The notes under the pieces were generated by a model. That model had not been told where the DNA came from. It ran no database searches and saw only the letters and a program-made list of their open reading frames with translations. Positions 8,431 through 17,597 of a DNA stretch of 50,293 bases are shown in pieces. Numbering within the stretch: the stretch's first letter is position 1; each line of letters starts with the position of its first letter. Source of the stretch: Phycisphaerales bacterium (lineage in GTDB: Bacteria; Planctomycetota; Phycisphaerae; Phycisphaerales; UBA1924); assembly GCA_017642965.1 (NCBI GenBank), contig JAEPOJ010000019.1, positions 22,066-72,358 of the forward strand, in the 5' to 3' direction. A program made the translations under genes and the position numbers.

Positions 8431-10197
8431 TCAAGATGCACTGTGGCTCATCGGCTCTACGACCCGTGAAGGCCCAAAGATCGCGATCCCTGACCAGATC
8501 AGCGTGGCGGCGAAGCAGATCCACCCGAACAGGTCTCCGATCAGGGCAAACGGGGTGAGCCCCGCACCGATTTGCACCTGCCCAATCAGGTATCCCTCTC
8601 GCGCGTTTTCGCCCACGGGAGTGATCGTCGAGTTCACGATCTGCCCCCGGTGATCGATCACGGCTGAGATCCCTGTGTTCGCGCTCCTGATCATGGGGGT
8701 GGCGAGCTCGACACACCGCCAGCGAGCACTCTGAAGATGCGACGCTCGCCCCCCCTCGGACTTGCCGAACCAGCCATCATTCGTGATGTTGATCATCACA
8801 CCGGCCTGCCGTTTCTGCCCACGAGCCACGAGTTTCCGGCAGACCGCGGACACCGTGGCTTCGAAGCAGATCGGTGTTGCCAGACGGACGTCCTGCCCCT
8901 CGGCCGAACGCAGCGGGACGCTCAGATTTCTCGGCTCCTTACCGGGTTCGAGCGCGAACTCCATGCCGCTGGCACCGATCGAGAGCAGCATCTGCTCCAA
9001 GGTTTCGGACGCGGAGATATAGGGCATGACCTCACCGAAGGGGGTCAGGTGGAGCTTGTCGTACCAGACGTCTTGCACGCGCCCATCCTCGATGACGAAA
9101 GCGCTGTTGTACATTGCATCCCGCTGGTACTCGATACCATTGTCGGTCTCAACGATTCTAAGATTGTCGTACGCCACGGACCCGAGAATGAACGGCGTGT
9201 TCATGGCGCCCTGCATGACAAGCAACTCGTCAACGATCCGCGTTGCACGAATCCGTTCTTCGACTTGCAGATCGGGAACGTCATTCGGGTCCTTGAGGCG
9301 CATGCCCCAGGCCAGATTCGCTGCCCGCTCCGTTTGAAGCGAGATCGGGTCGAGTGTCCAGCCCGGCACAAACCCCTCGGGCCAGATGATCGCGTCGAGC
9401 GGCAGCGGGTTCGTCTTGTCGTTGTACGCCTCGATCGTGATATCCCGAAGCGTCAGCCAGTCCCGGTATCTCTGACGGACGGTCCAATCCATCCGGTTAT
9501 CTTGCGGCACATCTGGCTGGACGACCGCGAAGCGGAACTGAGGCGTCCCAAGGTCTTCTGAAGGGACGAGCAGCAGCCCCATGCACACCCAGGACGCAAA
9601 GAGTCCACCGGCCGCCAACCCCGCGCGCTTTCTGAGGCCGTGACTCTTCTCGCGGAGCGCGAGGTAGACCAGATTTGAGTAGCTTGTGAGCAGAAATGTC
9701 ACAAAGTGAACGCCAGCGACAGCCGCCGGCATGGCAAGCACTGAAGAAGGGGACTCAATGAGCGGATGCGAGATGAGGTACCACGGGTATCCGCCAGCAA
9801 ACACCGTCGCGCGTAAGAACTCAACGCCTACCCAGATCAGGGGGAGCAGCAGTGTCGCTCTTCCAAAGCGATAAACGACCCGAGCGGCAAGCCACACGAA
9901 CAGCATGTTGTACAAACTGAGGATGATCACCAACGGGATGATGCCCATCAACGAGACATCCTTGACCCACCAGTGGAGCCATAGCCAGGCCGGGGCTACC
10001 CCCAGTGCACCCCAGAATGCTGCCCGAGATGGCTTCATGAGCGGATTCTGAGCCAGCAGGAACAGCGGGATGGGTAAGACAAAGCAGAGCCACCACAGGT
10101 TAAATGGGTGGAACGCAAGAATCATGGCGAGCGCGTGCATGAAGCCGAGCAAAAAGGCTCTTCGGCGACCGCTCCGGGGTTGATGCTCCGTAGCCAT
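8431..10197 (-). CDS. lnt: Apolipoprotein N-acyltransferase
   Basis: 588 residues. The first about 210 residues contain six or so membrane helices. They are followed by a periplasmic carbon-nitrogen hydrolase domain and a last membrane helix near the C-terminus. The Glu-Lys-Cys triad of the family is visible: Glu274 in IWPEGFVPGW, Lys381 in YDKLHLTPFGE and Cys444 in TPICFEATVS; the NDGWFGKSEGG segment is also typical. The enzyme transfers an acyl chain from phospholipid to the N-terminal Cys of lipoproteins, the last step of lipoprotein maturation. The gene lies 36 bases after accD and 34 bases before a lipoprotein gene on the same strand. It is somewhat longer than the E. coli enzyme (about 510 residues). 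Confidence 0.93.
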   Translation of the reverse strand: MATEHQPRSGRRRAFLLGFMHALAMILAFHPFNLWWLCFVLPIPLFLLAQNPLMKPSRAAFWGALGVAPAWLWLHWWVKDVSLMGIIPLVIILSLYNMLFVWLAARVVYRFGRATLLLPLIWVGVEFLRATVFAGGYPWYLISHPLIESPSSVLAMPAAVAGVHFVTFLLTSYSNLVYLALREKSHGLRKRAGLAAGGLFASWVCMGLLLVPSEDLGTPQFRFAVVQPDVPQDNRMDWTVRQRYRDWLTLRDITIEAYNDKTNPLPLDAIIWPEGFVPGWTLDPISLQTERAANLAWGMRLKDPNDVPDLQVEERIRATRIVDELLVMQGAMNTPFILGSVAYDNLRIVETDNGIEYQRDAMYNSAFVIEDGRVQDVWYDKLHLTPFGEVMPYISASETLEQMLLSIGASGMEFALEPGKEPRNLSVPLRSAEGQDVRLATPICFEATVSAVCRKLVARGQKRQAGVMINITNDGWFGKSEGGRASHLQSARWRCVELATPMIRSANTGISAVIDHRGQIVNSTITPVGENAREGYLIGQVQIGAGLTPFALIGDLFGWICFAATLIWSGIAIFGPSRVVEPMSHSAS

Positions 10198-10233
10198 GAA
10201 AACGAGGACACCCTCTGGCTCAGATCAGACCGC

Positions 10234-11076
10234 TCACTTGCCTGCGTAGTCGATCAGGCGCGCGAGTTCTGATCGCAGTTCATGGCGATGCACAACGCGA
10301 TCGATCATCCCGCGCTCTCTCAGGAACTCAGATCGCTGGAACCCCTCTGGGAGGTCCTGGCGAATGGTCTGCTTGATCACACGAGGCCCGGCGAAACCGA
10401 TCAGCGCCTTGGGCTCGGCGATATTGAAATCGCCAAGCATCGCAAACGAGGCGGTCACGCCGCCTGTTGTTGGGTCGGTCAGCACAGAGATAAACAACCC
10501 GCCCGCGTCATCATGACGTGCGAGTGCAGCGGAGGTCTTGGCCATCTGCATCAGGCTCAGCGCGGCCTCCTGCATGCGTGCGCCGCCGGAGCAGGACACG
10601 ATGATGATTGGCAGGTTCTCTTTGGTGGCTTCCTCGATCGCCCGAGTGATTTTTTCGCCCGCCACCGAGCCCATAGATCCCATCATGAACGTGAGATCGA
10701 GACACGCGATCATCGTCGGGCGCCCCTTGATGAAGCACTTGCCCGCCTGGCACCCCTCGGTCTCACCGGTCTTGATCTGCTCACGCTTGATGCGTTCCGG
10801 GTAGGACTTGAGATCCGTAAAGTTCAGCGGATCTTTCGCGCGAAGCTCCGTGAACATCGGGATGAAGGTATCCGTGTCCGCGAGCTGCTCGATCCGCTGT
10901 CGGGCGGAGATCCTGTAGTGGTGCTCACACTCAGGGCAGACGTGCATGTTTGATTCCATCTGCCTGCGATAAATCATCTGAGCACAGGACGGGCATCGGA
11001 GCCAGAGCCCTTCAGGGACGGAGCGTCGGCCTTCCTGCTTCACTTCGTTCCAGTTCCGGGTCGCGGTTTGAGGCAT
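10234..11076 (-). CDS. accD: Acetyl-CoA carboxylase carboxyltransferase subunit beta
   Basis: 280 residues from the ATG at complement 11074-11076, preceded by AAGGGA at good spacing; an upstream in-frame ATG at 11124 would add a non-conserved extension. A four-Cys zinc ribbon lies at the N-terminus (CPSC ... CPEC). The carboxyltransferase core follows with the conserved SGGARMQEAALSLMQMAK, LTDPTTGGVTASFAMLGD and GFAGPRVIKQTI segments. With AccA it moves the carboxyl group from biotin to acetyl-CoA, making malonyl-CoA for fatty-acid synthesis. No accA is visible in the window. It lies in a minus-strand run rpe, phosphatase-like, accD, lnt, lipoprotein. Confidence 0.96.
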   Translation of the reverse strand: MPQTATRNWNEVKQEGRRSVPEGLWLRCPSCAQMIYRRQMESNMHVCPECEHHYRISARQRIEQLADTDTFIPMFTELRAKDPLNFTDLKSYPERIKREQIKTGETEGCQAGKCFIKGRPTMIACLDLTFMMGSMGSVAGEKITRAIEEATKENLPIIIVSCSGGARMQEAALSLMQMAKTSAALARHDDAGGLFISVLTDPTTGGVTASFAMLGDFNIAEPKALIGFAGPRVIKQTIRQDLPEGFQRSEFLRERGMIDRVVHRHELRSELARLIDYAGK

Positions 11077-11130
11077 GCGGTTTCCCTTGATTGTTGCATC
11101 ATGCGTGTGGGTGCTGCTTCTCATCGGAGT

Positions 11131-11757
11131 TTAGGCGCTGGCACGGGTACTTTGTTTGCGTTCCGCAAGCTCGGATTTCGTCAGTTCGAAATGCTCAAGT
11201 GCGATCGGCTCCTCGAGCAGTCTCCAAATCGACCCGAGTCGCTCATCGGCCAGCCAGCTCCGAACGACCGCCCACGCCAGCGGCCTGAGCACGACCGCGA
11301 TATTCGGATTCGAACCCTTGCACTTGCTCAGCGATTTTTCGATCGCCGCAAGGAGTCGCTCCAGCCCATCTGCCAGCGACTCACCCTCGGGGGGCGTGAT
11401 CCGCTCGGGGTGTTCTTTCCATTGGCTATACGTGCTCGGATTCCGGTCCTGGAGGTCAGACGCGAGCACACCCTCCCACAGACCGAGGCCGATGTTTTTG
11501 AGGTTTGTGTTTGTCTTGACCTTCGTATCGGGCCCCTGCGGGAGCATCCGGGCCGTGCTCACGCATGCCTCCTCGTCAGAGGTCAGGATGATACTGAACG
11601 GATGTTGGGAGACACCGGCGTGAACTGCTCGTGCGACCAGATCGCTGCCATGATCTGTCATCGGCAGGTCGGTCTGCCCAACAAATCGATCCTCGTCATC
11701 CCACGAGGTCCCGCCGGTTCGGAGCAGGGTGACTGTGTAGCCGATCGGCTTACTCAT
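11131..11757 (-). CDS. Histidine-phosphatase-superfamily protein lacking the catalytic residues (probable pseudoenzyme)
   Basis: 208 residues from the ATG at complement 11755-11757 (AGGAG 9 bases upstream). The overall order matches the phosphoglycerate-mutase/histidine-phosphatase fold: an N-terminal strand TVTLLRTGGTSWD, then RFVGQTDLPMTDHG, then LTSDEEACVSTARML, LGLWEG, PPEGESLADGLERL and a late VVLRPLAW strand. The family's RHG motif is Arg13-Thr14-Gly15, so the phospho-accepting His is Thr. The Arg of the 'SSxxxRAxQTA' helix is absent, and the second catalytic His (VSHGG) is replaced in VLRPLA. It is therefore probably not a phosphatase; it may bind a ligand or partner. The intact reading frame and good ribosome site argue against a pseudogene. 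It lies between rpe and accD. Confidence 0.75.
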   Translation of the reverse strand: MSKPIGYTVTLLRTGGTSWDDEDRFVGQTDLPMTDHGSDLVARAVHAGVSQHPFSIILTSDEEACVSTARMLPQGPDTKVKTNTNLKNIGLGLWEGVLASDLQDRNPSTYSQWKEHPERITPPEGESLADGLERLLAAIEKSLSKCKGSNPNIAVVLRPLAWAVVRSWLADERLGSIWRLLEEPIALEHFELTKSELAERKQSTRASA

Positions 11758-11925
11758 GCAAACGGACTCCTGGATCGCACACCGCAGACTCACGAAAGAC
11801 CGGGGGTGCCATCCTGTCATCGGCCGCGAGGCCGCGCCAGCAAAAGTGTAGCAAGTTCTGGGCGTGAATGCCCTTTCATCTTGCTTCTTGGCTGTTCTGG
11901 TAAGCGCCTGTTGGGTGTCGAGGCC

Positions 11926-12624
11926 TCAGGCGTGGGTTTTCGGACCTCGGAGGGATTCGATGATGGGTGCCCATTGCTCACGCGGTTTGCCGAACACAGA
12001 CGAGCCCGCAACAAGCAGGTCAACGCCGGCATCGATGGCCTGTATGGCCGTTTCTGGGTTGATCCCACCGTCGATTTCGAGTCGCTGTTCCGGGCGCAGC
12101 AATGGGCGGATGGCCCTGCATTTTTCGAGCACCTCGGGGATGAACGCCTGCCCCCCGAAGCCCGGGTTCACGCTCATGACAAGCACGAGGTCGAACGCAT
12201 CAATCACAGGCAGCATCGTGCGTACATCACTGGGCGGGTTAATCACGATGCCCGGGTTACAACCCAGTCCCCGTACCTCTTCTGCCAACTCCCGGGCATG
12301 CTCCTCCGAACGCATAACTTCGATGTGGAAGCTGATCGCGTTTGCGCCGTTCTGAGCGAACGGCTTGAAGAAGAACTGTGGGTCCTGCACCATCAGATGT
12401 ACATCAAGGTAGGTATCCGGGCACGCATCACGCACCGCACCGCATATCGCCGGCCCCATCGAGAGATTCGGCACGAAGTGGCCGTCCATGATGTCGACAT
12501 GCAGAAGGTCCGCTCCGACTGCCATGGCATCCCGGCAGTCATTTCCGAGATGCGCGAAGTCCGCGGCGAGTATCGAAGGTGCGATGAGCGGGCGTTTCAG
12601 ATCTGGCGTAAATGGATCGAGCAT
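11926..12624 (-). CDS. rpe: Ribulose-phosphate 3-epimerase
   Basis: 232 residues, normal for the family. A TIM-barrel enzyme with the conserved APSILAADFA start, metal-binding and catalytic HVDIMDGHFVPN, DVHLMV, VLVMSVNPGFGGQ, EIDGGI and AGSSVF motifs. It interconverts ribulose 5-phosphate and xylulose 5-phosphate in the pentose phosphate pathway. There is no Shine-Dalgarno sequence; instead a -10-like TACACT stands 5 bases before the ATG, which suggests a leaderless transcript. It is divergent from the UDP-sugar pyrophosphorylase and heads the minus-strand run that continues to the lipoprotein at 7317. Confidence 0.95.
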   Translation of the reverse strand: MLDPFTPDLKRPLIAPSILAADFAHLGNDCRDAMAVGADLLHVDIMDGHFVPNLSMGPAICGAVRDACPDTYLDVHLMVQDPQFFFKPFAQNGANAISFHIEVMRSEEHARELAEEVRGLGCNPGIVINPPSDVRTMLPVIDAFDLVLVMSVNPGFGGQAFIPEVLEKCRAIRPLLRPEQRLEIDGGINPETAIQAIDAGVDLLVAGSSVFGKPREQWAPIIESLRGPKTHA

Positions 12625-12629
12625 GACAG

Positions 12630-12635
12630 AGTGTA
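12630..12635 (-). promoter_or_regulatory. -10-like hexamer giving a probable leaderless rpe transcript
   Basis: Minus strand TACACT, separated from the rpe ATG by 5 bases (CTGTC). A start site 6-8 bases downstream of the hexamer would fall on or next to the ATG. No Shine-Dalgarno sequence is present. Confidence 0.4.
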
Positions 12636-12693
12636 GTGCCGCAGCGGGTTGGGCGATGTAGTATCACTCAACGAAAGCGGCCTGAGGAGAGGA

Positions 12694-14145
12694 ATGAGCA
12701 TTATGCCCGAACTGCACACACCAATCGACGTGCTCTGCGAGAACCTGGAGCGTACCGGCCAGTCGCATCTGGCCCGTTACATCAGGGGCGTTACACCGGC
12801 ATCTGCCCAGAGCACCATCGCGGCACAGGTCCAGACGATCGATCTGGATGAGCTCGCATCGCTCATCAGGAGATACATCACCGAGGCAGAACACGAGCCA
12901 GCCCAGGGGCGGATTGCGCCGGCCTCGTATTACGCTCTGGATGGCACGGCACCTGACGGCTTTTGGGATCGCGCCGAGTATCACGCCAGAGGGGAACAGC
13001 TCGTTTGCGAGGGCAAGGTCGCATGCTTTACTGTGGCCGGGGGGCAGGGATCACGCCTTGGCTTCGATGGTCCGAAGGGGTGCTACCCAACTTCATGTGT
13101 CAATGACAAATCACTGTTTCAACTCTTCGCTGAATCGATCCGTGCCAATGAGATCAAGTACGCCTGCCTAATCCCCTGGTACATCATGACCTCGCCATTA
13201 AACCACGATGCCACCGTTCAGTTTTTCGAGGAGCATGACTGCTTCGGACTGACACGTGAGCAGATCATGTTCTTCAATCAGGGTGTCATGCCTAGCCTTG
13301 ATGCCGAGACCGGCGAGATCCTCATGCGAGATCCGGTCCATCTCGCCACAAACCCTGACGGGCACGGGGGGGCTTTCAAGGCGCTCGGTGTGTCCGGCGC
13401 TCTCACGGATATGCAGACTCGAGGAATCGAGCACGTGTCCTACTTCCAGGTCGACAACCCCCACGCGCGCATGATTGACCCGGCGTTCCTGGGGCTCCAC
13501 GTATTCGCGCCGGATAGCTCTGGCGAGTTCAGTTCCAAGATGGTTTCTAAGGCAAGCTGGGATGAAAAGGTCGGCGTATTCTGCAGTGTCGATGGACGCA
13601 CGGAGATCATCGAGTACTCTGACTTGGACGAATCCCTGGCCAAGCAATCCGAGCCGGGTGGGCGTCTCTCATTCAACGCCGGCTCGATCGCGCTGCACGC
13701 GATCAGCGTGGCGTTCATCGATCGTGTGCTTCACGACAAGAATGCGGCTTTGCCGTTCCACAAAGCACTGAAGAAGGTCCCCCACTTTGACCTCTCAACT
13801 GGACAGATGGTCTCACCAGAGTCAAACAACGCCGTCAAGTTCGAGAAGTTCGTATTCGACGGCATCCCGATCGCAGATCGTTCCATTGTCGTTGAAACAG
13901 ACCGAGTCGAAGAGTTCGCGCCCGTCAAGAATGCCACGGGCACCGATTCGATTGAGTCCTCGAAGCGGCTTCAGTCGCTCAGGGCAGCCCGCTGGCTCGC
14001 AGAGCAGGGCGTCGTCGTACCGATGAGGAATGACGAGGTTGACGCGACGATCGAAATCTCACCCCTTACCGCGACATGCGCGGAGGATCTTGCAACGAAG
14101 ACCCTCCCGGAGAAGATCGATACCGGCTCGACGGTGGTGCTCTAA
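12694..14145 (+). CDS. UDPGP-family uridylyltransferase (UDP-N-acetylglucosamine or UDP-glucose pyrophosphorylase)
   Basis: 483 residues from the ATG at 12694, next to GAGGAGAGG; ATG 12703 is an alternative, and 12649 would give a poor extension. The eukaryote-like UDPGP fold is evident: nucleotide-binding loop VAGGQGSRLGFDGPKGCYP, then NPDGHGG, SYFQVDNPHARMIDPAFLG, and a late FEKFVFDGIP ... FAPVKNATGTDS stretch. This matches the AGX1/UAP1 group, which condenses UTP with an N-acetylhexosamine or hexose 1-phosphate to give UDP-sugars for wall and glycan synthesis. Exact sugar preference cannot be read from sequence. Its stop codon abuts the ATG of the hydrolase (TAA-ATG), suggesting coupled translation. 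Confidence 0.85.
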   Translation: MSIMPELHTPIDVLCENLERTGQSHLARYIRGVTPASAQSTIAAQVQTIDLDELASLIRRYITEAEHEPAQGRIAPASYYALDGTAPDGFWDRAEYHARGEQLVCEGKVACFTVAGGQGSRLGFDGPKGCYPTSCVNDKSLFQLFAESIRANEIKYACLIPWYIMTSPLNHDATVQFFEEHDCFGLTREQIMFFNQGVMPSLDAETGEILMRDPVHLATNPDGHGGAFKALGVSGALTDMQTRGIEHVSYFQVDNPHARMIDPAFLGLHVFAPDSSGEFSSKMVSKASWDEKVGVFCSVDGRTEIIEYSDLDESLAKQSEPGGRLSFNAGSIALHAISVAFIDRVLHDKNAALPFHKALKKVPHFDLSTGQMVSPESNNAVKFEKFVFDGIPIADRSIVVETDRVEEFAPVKNATGTDSIESSKRLQSLRAARWLAEQGVVVPMRNDEVDATIEISPLTATCAEDLATKTLPEKIDTGSTVVL

Positions 14146-14964
14146 ATGGACCCGCGATTCTCGAAGCTGCCGAAATCACTCGAAGAGAAATCTCGATACC
14201 TGCGCCTCGGTGATGATGTGCCGAGCTTGGTCACACACCCCCACTGGGATGAAGGCACACAGGTCCCCGCGGTGATATGGATGCACGGGCGAAGCGTGAA
14301 CAAGGAACTTGATCCTGGACGGTATCAACGCTGGATCCGTTCAGGGATCGGCGCGGTTGCACTGGACCTGCCTGGGCACGGAGAGCGGTACATCGAGGCG
14401 TATCAGGGGCCCGAAAAAACACTGGACCTGATCGCCCAGGCACGTGAGGAGATCGACGGCGTGGTGGCCTCGATTCGCGAGATCGGCCAGTTCGACATGT
14501 CACGCCTGATGATCGGAGGCATGTCGGCCGGGGGTATGGTGACCCTGAGCCGGCTGTGCTCCCCCCACCCGTTCATCGGGGCCTGTGTCGAGGGCACAAC
14601 CGGGAATCTCAGGCACCTCTATGCCCCCCCACCGGGGATGCCCGGCCGCCCGTGGCCGGTCGAGCACGACCCAGCGACGGTCGCTGCGGTTGATCCAATC
14701 GAGAATCTCAGCGCCTTTGACCCCATACCGCTGCTCGCCCTCCACAACGAGGGGGACGAGATGGTCCCGATCGGAGGACAGCGTCTCTTTCTCGATTCGC
14801 TCCGCTCGCACTACGAGTCTTCCGGTGCTGATCCGGACCTGATCGAACTGAAAACGTTCACCGAGACCGGGGCCCCACAGGAGCACGCGGGATTCGGTCG
14901 CTACGCGAACGATGCGAAGAACATCCAGCTAGAGTTCATTCGGCGCGTTGTTGGCGTAGACTGA
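14146..14964 (+). CDS. Alpha/beta hydrolase (esterase/dienelactone-hydrolase-like)
   Basis: 272 residues starting at the base after the preceding stop codon. The fold's landmarks are present: VIWMHGR (oxyanion strand), LDLPGHGER, the nucleophile elbow GGMSAGGMV (GxSxGG), ALHNEGDEMVP carrying the probable acid Asp, and a late EHAGFGRY with the probable catalytic His. It is probably a cytoplasmic serine hydrolase, since there is no signal peptide; the substrate is unknown. Coupling to the UDP-sugar enzyme and a 5-base gap to the transporter suggest one transcription unit. Confidence 0.8.
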   Translation: MDPRFSKLPKSLEEKSRYLRLGDDVPSLVTHPHWDEGTQVPAVIWMHGRSVNKELDPGRYQRWIRSGIGAVALDLPGHGERYIEAYQGPEKTLDLIAQAREEIDGVVASIREIGQFDMSRLMIGGMSAGGMVTLSRLCSPHPFIGACVEGTTGNLRHLYAPPPGMPGRPWPVEHDPATVAAVDPIENLSAFDPIPLLALHNEGDEMVPIGGQRLFLDSLRSHYESSGADPDLIELKTFTETGAPQEHAGFGRYANDAKNIQLEFIRRVVGVD

Positions 14965-14969
14965 GGCCC

Positions 14970-16295
14970 ATGCGCTGGCCCCCTCCATTCCGATCGCTCC
15001 CCAACCCTCGCGAGGTCTGGGCCTGGGGGATGTTCGATCTCGCGAACCAGTCATTCACGCTGCTGATTATCACCGTGCTGTTCCCGATCTACTTCAAGGA
15101 GGTCGCGGTCGGTGACAAGCAGCGTGGAGATGCGCTCTGGGCAGCAGGGATATCGGTCGCACTCTTCATCGTTGTGCTGCTCTCTCCGTTTGTTGGGGCG
15201 TACGCCGATGGTCACCGGGCTCGCAAAAAGCTCCTGCTCGGCTCGGGCGCGATGTGCATCCTCTTGACTGCGAGTCTCGCACTCGTCCAACAGGGCTGGG
15301 GCTGGTATGCGCTCCTGCTCTTTGTACCCGCAAATATCCTGTATCAGCTCGGCGAGAACCTGCTCGCGAGCTTCCTCCCTTCGCTCTCTACGACGCGCAC
15401 GATGGGCCGGGTGTCTGCGATCGGCTGGACCATGGGCTACGCGGGTGGCCTGCTGATCCTGGTATTCATCGGGCTGCTGATGAAGGCGCTGGGCTGGTCC
15501 GCGACGCTGGATTGGCCGCCTTTCTTCATCATCGCGGCCGCGTGGTTTGGGCTCGGCATCATCCCGGCGGCGTTGTACCTTGAGGAGCCATCGAATCCTC
15601 AGCTGCGGGGGAATGCGCCGGAATCCGCGATCGCCCGCCTTCGGCTCACCATCGAGCACGCATCCGATTACAAGCAGCTCGTCCGTTTTCTCGGCGCGTT
15701 CCTCATCTATGGCTTCGGTATCCAGACCATGATCGCCTTTGCCGCGATCATCGCACGCGACTTCGGAATCAGCGACACAAACCTCATCTGGTTCACGCTT
15801 CAGCTCACGCTCACCGCGGGGATCACGGCGATATTTGTCTCGAGGTTTCAGGATCGGATCGGTGTGCGTGCGACGATCATCACATTTCTTGTCGTATGGA
15901 TCGTCAGCGCGTCTGGTCTCTTTCTGGTCAAGTTCTCCTATAGCGAATCCCCGCCCCAATGGATGTTCTGGGCGATCGGGAACGGGATCGGGATTGGGCT
16001 TGGCGGGATTGGGACGGCGAGCAGGACGATCGTTGGCATGTTCGCCCCTCGTCACCGAACCGCCGAGTTTTTCGGTCTCTGGGGGATGACGTACAAACTT
16101 TCCGGCGCCATCGGCGTGCTCGCGTTCGGGCAGATCAAGGCGTGGGTCGGCGACCTCTGGGCCATGGGACTCTTGATCTGCTTCTTCACTGCCGGGCTGC
16201 TCCTGTTTCTTCGTGTTGACGTGATCTCGGGCATCCGAGCGGCACGGCGCGGCGAACGCACCATCGACAGGACGCAGAAGCCCCCAATCCTGTGA
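14970..16295 (+). CDS. UMF1-type MFS transporter (Atg22-like)
   Basis: 441 residues with about twelve hydrophobic helices. The start RSLPNPREVWAWGMFDLANQSFTLLIITVLFPIYF is characteristic of the UMF1 family of major facilitator permeases related to yeast Atg22, as are FVGAYADGHRARKKLLL between helices 2 and 3 and GRVSAIGWTMGYAGGLL in helices 4-5. Substrates in bacteria are not established; Atg22 exports amino acids from the vacuole. It is the third gene of a tightly packed plus-strand row and is followed 39 bases later by trpB. Confidence 0.85.
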   Translation: MRWPPPFRSLPNPREVWAWGMFDLANQSFTLLIITVLFPIYFKEVAVGDKQRGDALWAAGISVALFIVVLLSPFVGAYADGHRARKKLLLGSGAMCILLTASLALVQQGWGWYALLLFVPANILYQLGENLLASFLPSLSTTRTMGRVSAIGWTMGYAGGLLILVFIGLLMKALGWSATLDWPPFFIIAAAWFGLGIIPAALYLEEPSNPQLRGNAPESAIARLRLTIEHASDYKQLVRFLGAFLIYGFGIQTMIAFAAIIARDFGISDTNLIWFTLQLTLTAGITAIFVSRFQDRIGVRATIITFLVVWIVSASGLFLVKFSYSESPPQWMFWAIGNGIGIGLGGIGTASRTIVGMFAPRHRTAEFFGLWGMTYKLSGAIGVLAFGQIKAWVGDLWAMGLLICFFTAGLLLFLRVDVISGIRAARRGERTIDRTQKPPIL

Positions 16296-16334
16296 ACGCA
16301 TACACTTGCTGAGTTCATCGCGAGGTATTCCCCA

Positions 16335-17594
16335 ATGTCAAATGCCGATTCTGGATCATCTCTCCCACTCCCGATCAGCCACGTCCCGAACGAGCGGGGC
16401 TGGTACGGTCAATGCGGCGGTGTGTATGTTCCAGAGACGCTGATTGAAGCGCTGCATCAGCTCGAAGAAGTGTATATCAAGGTCCAGGATGACAAACAGT
16501 TCTGGGACCGACTCGGCGAGCTCAACCGGGTCTACATCGGACGACCGACACCCCTGCAGCAGGCCTATGGCCTGAGCAAGCGAGCACGCGGGATGATGGA
16601 CAGCAAGGAGCTGGGGGCGACGATCTGGCTCAAACGTGAGGATCTGGCACACACGGGGGCGCACAAGATCAACAACACCATCGGGCAAGCGTTGCTCACG
16701 AAGAAGATGGGCAAGAATCGCGTCATTGCCGAGACCGGCGCGGGTCAGCACGGCGTCGCAACAGCGACCGCCGCGGCATACTTCGGGCTCGACTGCGATG
16801 TCTACATGGGGGCCGAGGATATCCGTCGGCAGAACCTGAATGTGACGCGGATGAAGATGCTTGGTGCTCGCGTCATACCCGTAGAAGATGGCTCCCGCAC
16901 GCTGAAGGATGCAACGAATGAGGCGATGCGCGACTGGATGGGCTCAGTCGAGAACACCCATTACATTCTCGGCTCCGTCGTCGGCCCCCACCCATTCCCC
17001 ATGATCGTGCGGGACTTTCAGTCCGTGATTGGACGGGAGACCAAGGCGCAGTCACTCCGCCACATCGGCGCGATGCCTCACGCCGTCGTCGCCTGTGTCG
17101 GAGGTGGTTCGAACGCCGCGGGCATGTTCTACCCGTTCGTAGATGAAGAACAGGTCCGCCTGATCGGGGTAGAAGCGGGCGGACGGGGGAGCGGCCTTGG
17201 GTCGCATGCCGCACCGCTCACCCATGGCAAGCTCGGTGTGCTCCATGGATCGATGAGCTACGTCCTGCAGGACGAGTCTGGACAGACGAGCGATGTCCAT
17301 TCATGCTCGGCCGGTCTCGACTACCCCGGCGTCGGCCCAGAGCATGGCTACTGGAAAGATATTGGGCGCGTCGAATACACATCGATCGATGACGAAGAGG
17401 CGCTGGAAGGCTTCCTCTGGTGCGCACGCGATGAAGGGATTATCCCCGCGCTCGAGTCCTCGCACGCGGTCGCGAAAGCGGTCCGCATCGCCTCGGAGAT
17501 GCCAAGGGACCAGCATCTGGTCATTAACCTGTCCGGGCGTGGCGACAAAGACGTCGCTGAAGTTGCACGTCTGCTTGGCGATCGGCTGGAATAA
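16335..17594 (+). CDS. trpB: Tryptophan synthase beta subunit
   Basis: 419 residues, standard for TrpB1. The N-terminal [32 protein letters not shown] with the pyridoxal-phosphate Lys111, [10 protein letters not shown] with the catalytic Glu133, and the phosphate-binding [10 protein letters not shown] are all intact, as are [16 protein letters not shown] and the C-terminal SGRGDKD. It condenses indole with serine to make tryptophan. trpA and the other trp genes are not adjacent, so the pathway genes are dispersed here. It converges on the TPR gene with only 3 bases between stop codons. Confidence 0.96.
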   Translation: MSNADSGSSLPLPISHVPNERGWYGQCGGVYVPETLIEALHQLEEVYIKVQDDKQFWDRLGELNRVYIGRPTPLQQAYGLSKRARGMMDSKELGATIWLKREDLAHTGAHKINNTIGQALLTKKMGKNRVIAETGAGQHGVATATAAAYFGLDCDVYMGAEDIRRQNLNVTRMKMLGARVIPVEDGSRTLKDATNEAMRDWMGSVENTHYILGSVVGPHPFPMIVRDFQSVIGRETKAQSLRHIGAMPHAVVACVGGGSNAAGMFYPFVDEEQVRLIGVEAGGRGSGLGSHAAPLTHGKLGVLHGSMSYVLQDESGQTSDVHSCSAGLDYPGVGPEHGYWKDIGRVEYTSIDDEEALEGFLWCARDEGIIPALESSHAVAKAVRIASEMPRDQHLVINLSGRGDKDVAEVARLLGDRLE

Positions 17595-17597
17595 CAA

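Noticed and set aside
11131-11757. Annotation as active phosphoglycerate mutase
   Set aside because: Both catalytic histidines and the second conserved arginine are absent, so an enzymatic name would mislead.
11068-12636. 522-codon open frame on the plus strand over the phosphatase-like gene and rpe
   Set aside because: It runs antisense to two genes with clear family motifs. The translation is Arg/His-rich with no motif.
15051-16301. 416-codon minus-strand frame inside the UMF1 transporter
   Set aside because: It is the antisense shadow of a 12-helix membrane protein; the Arg/Asp/Glu-rich product is typical of that.
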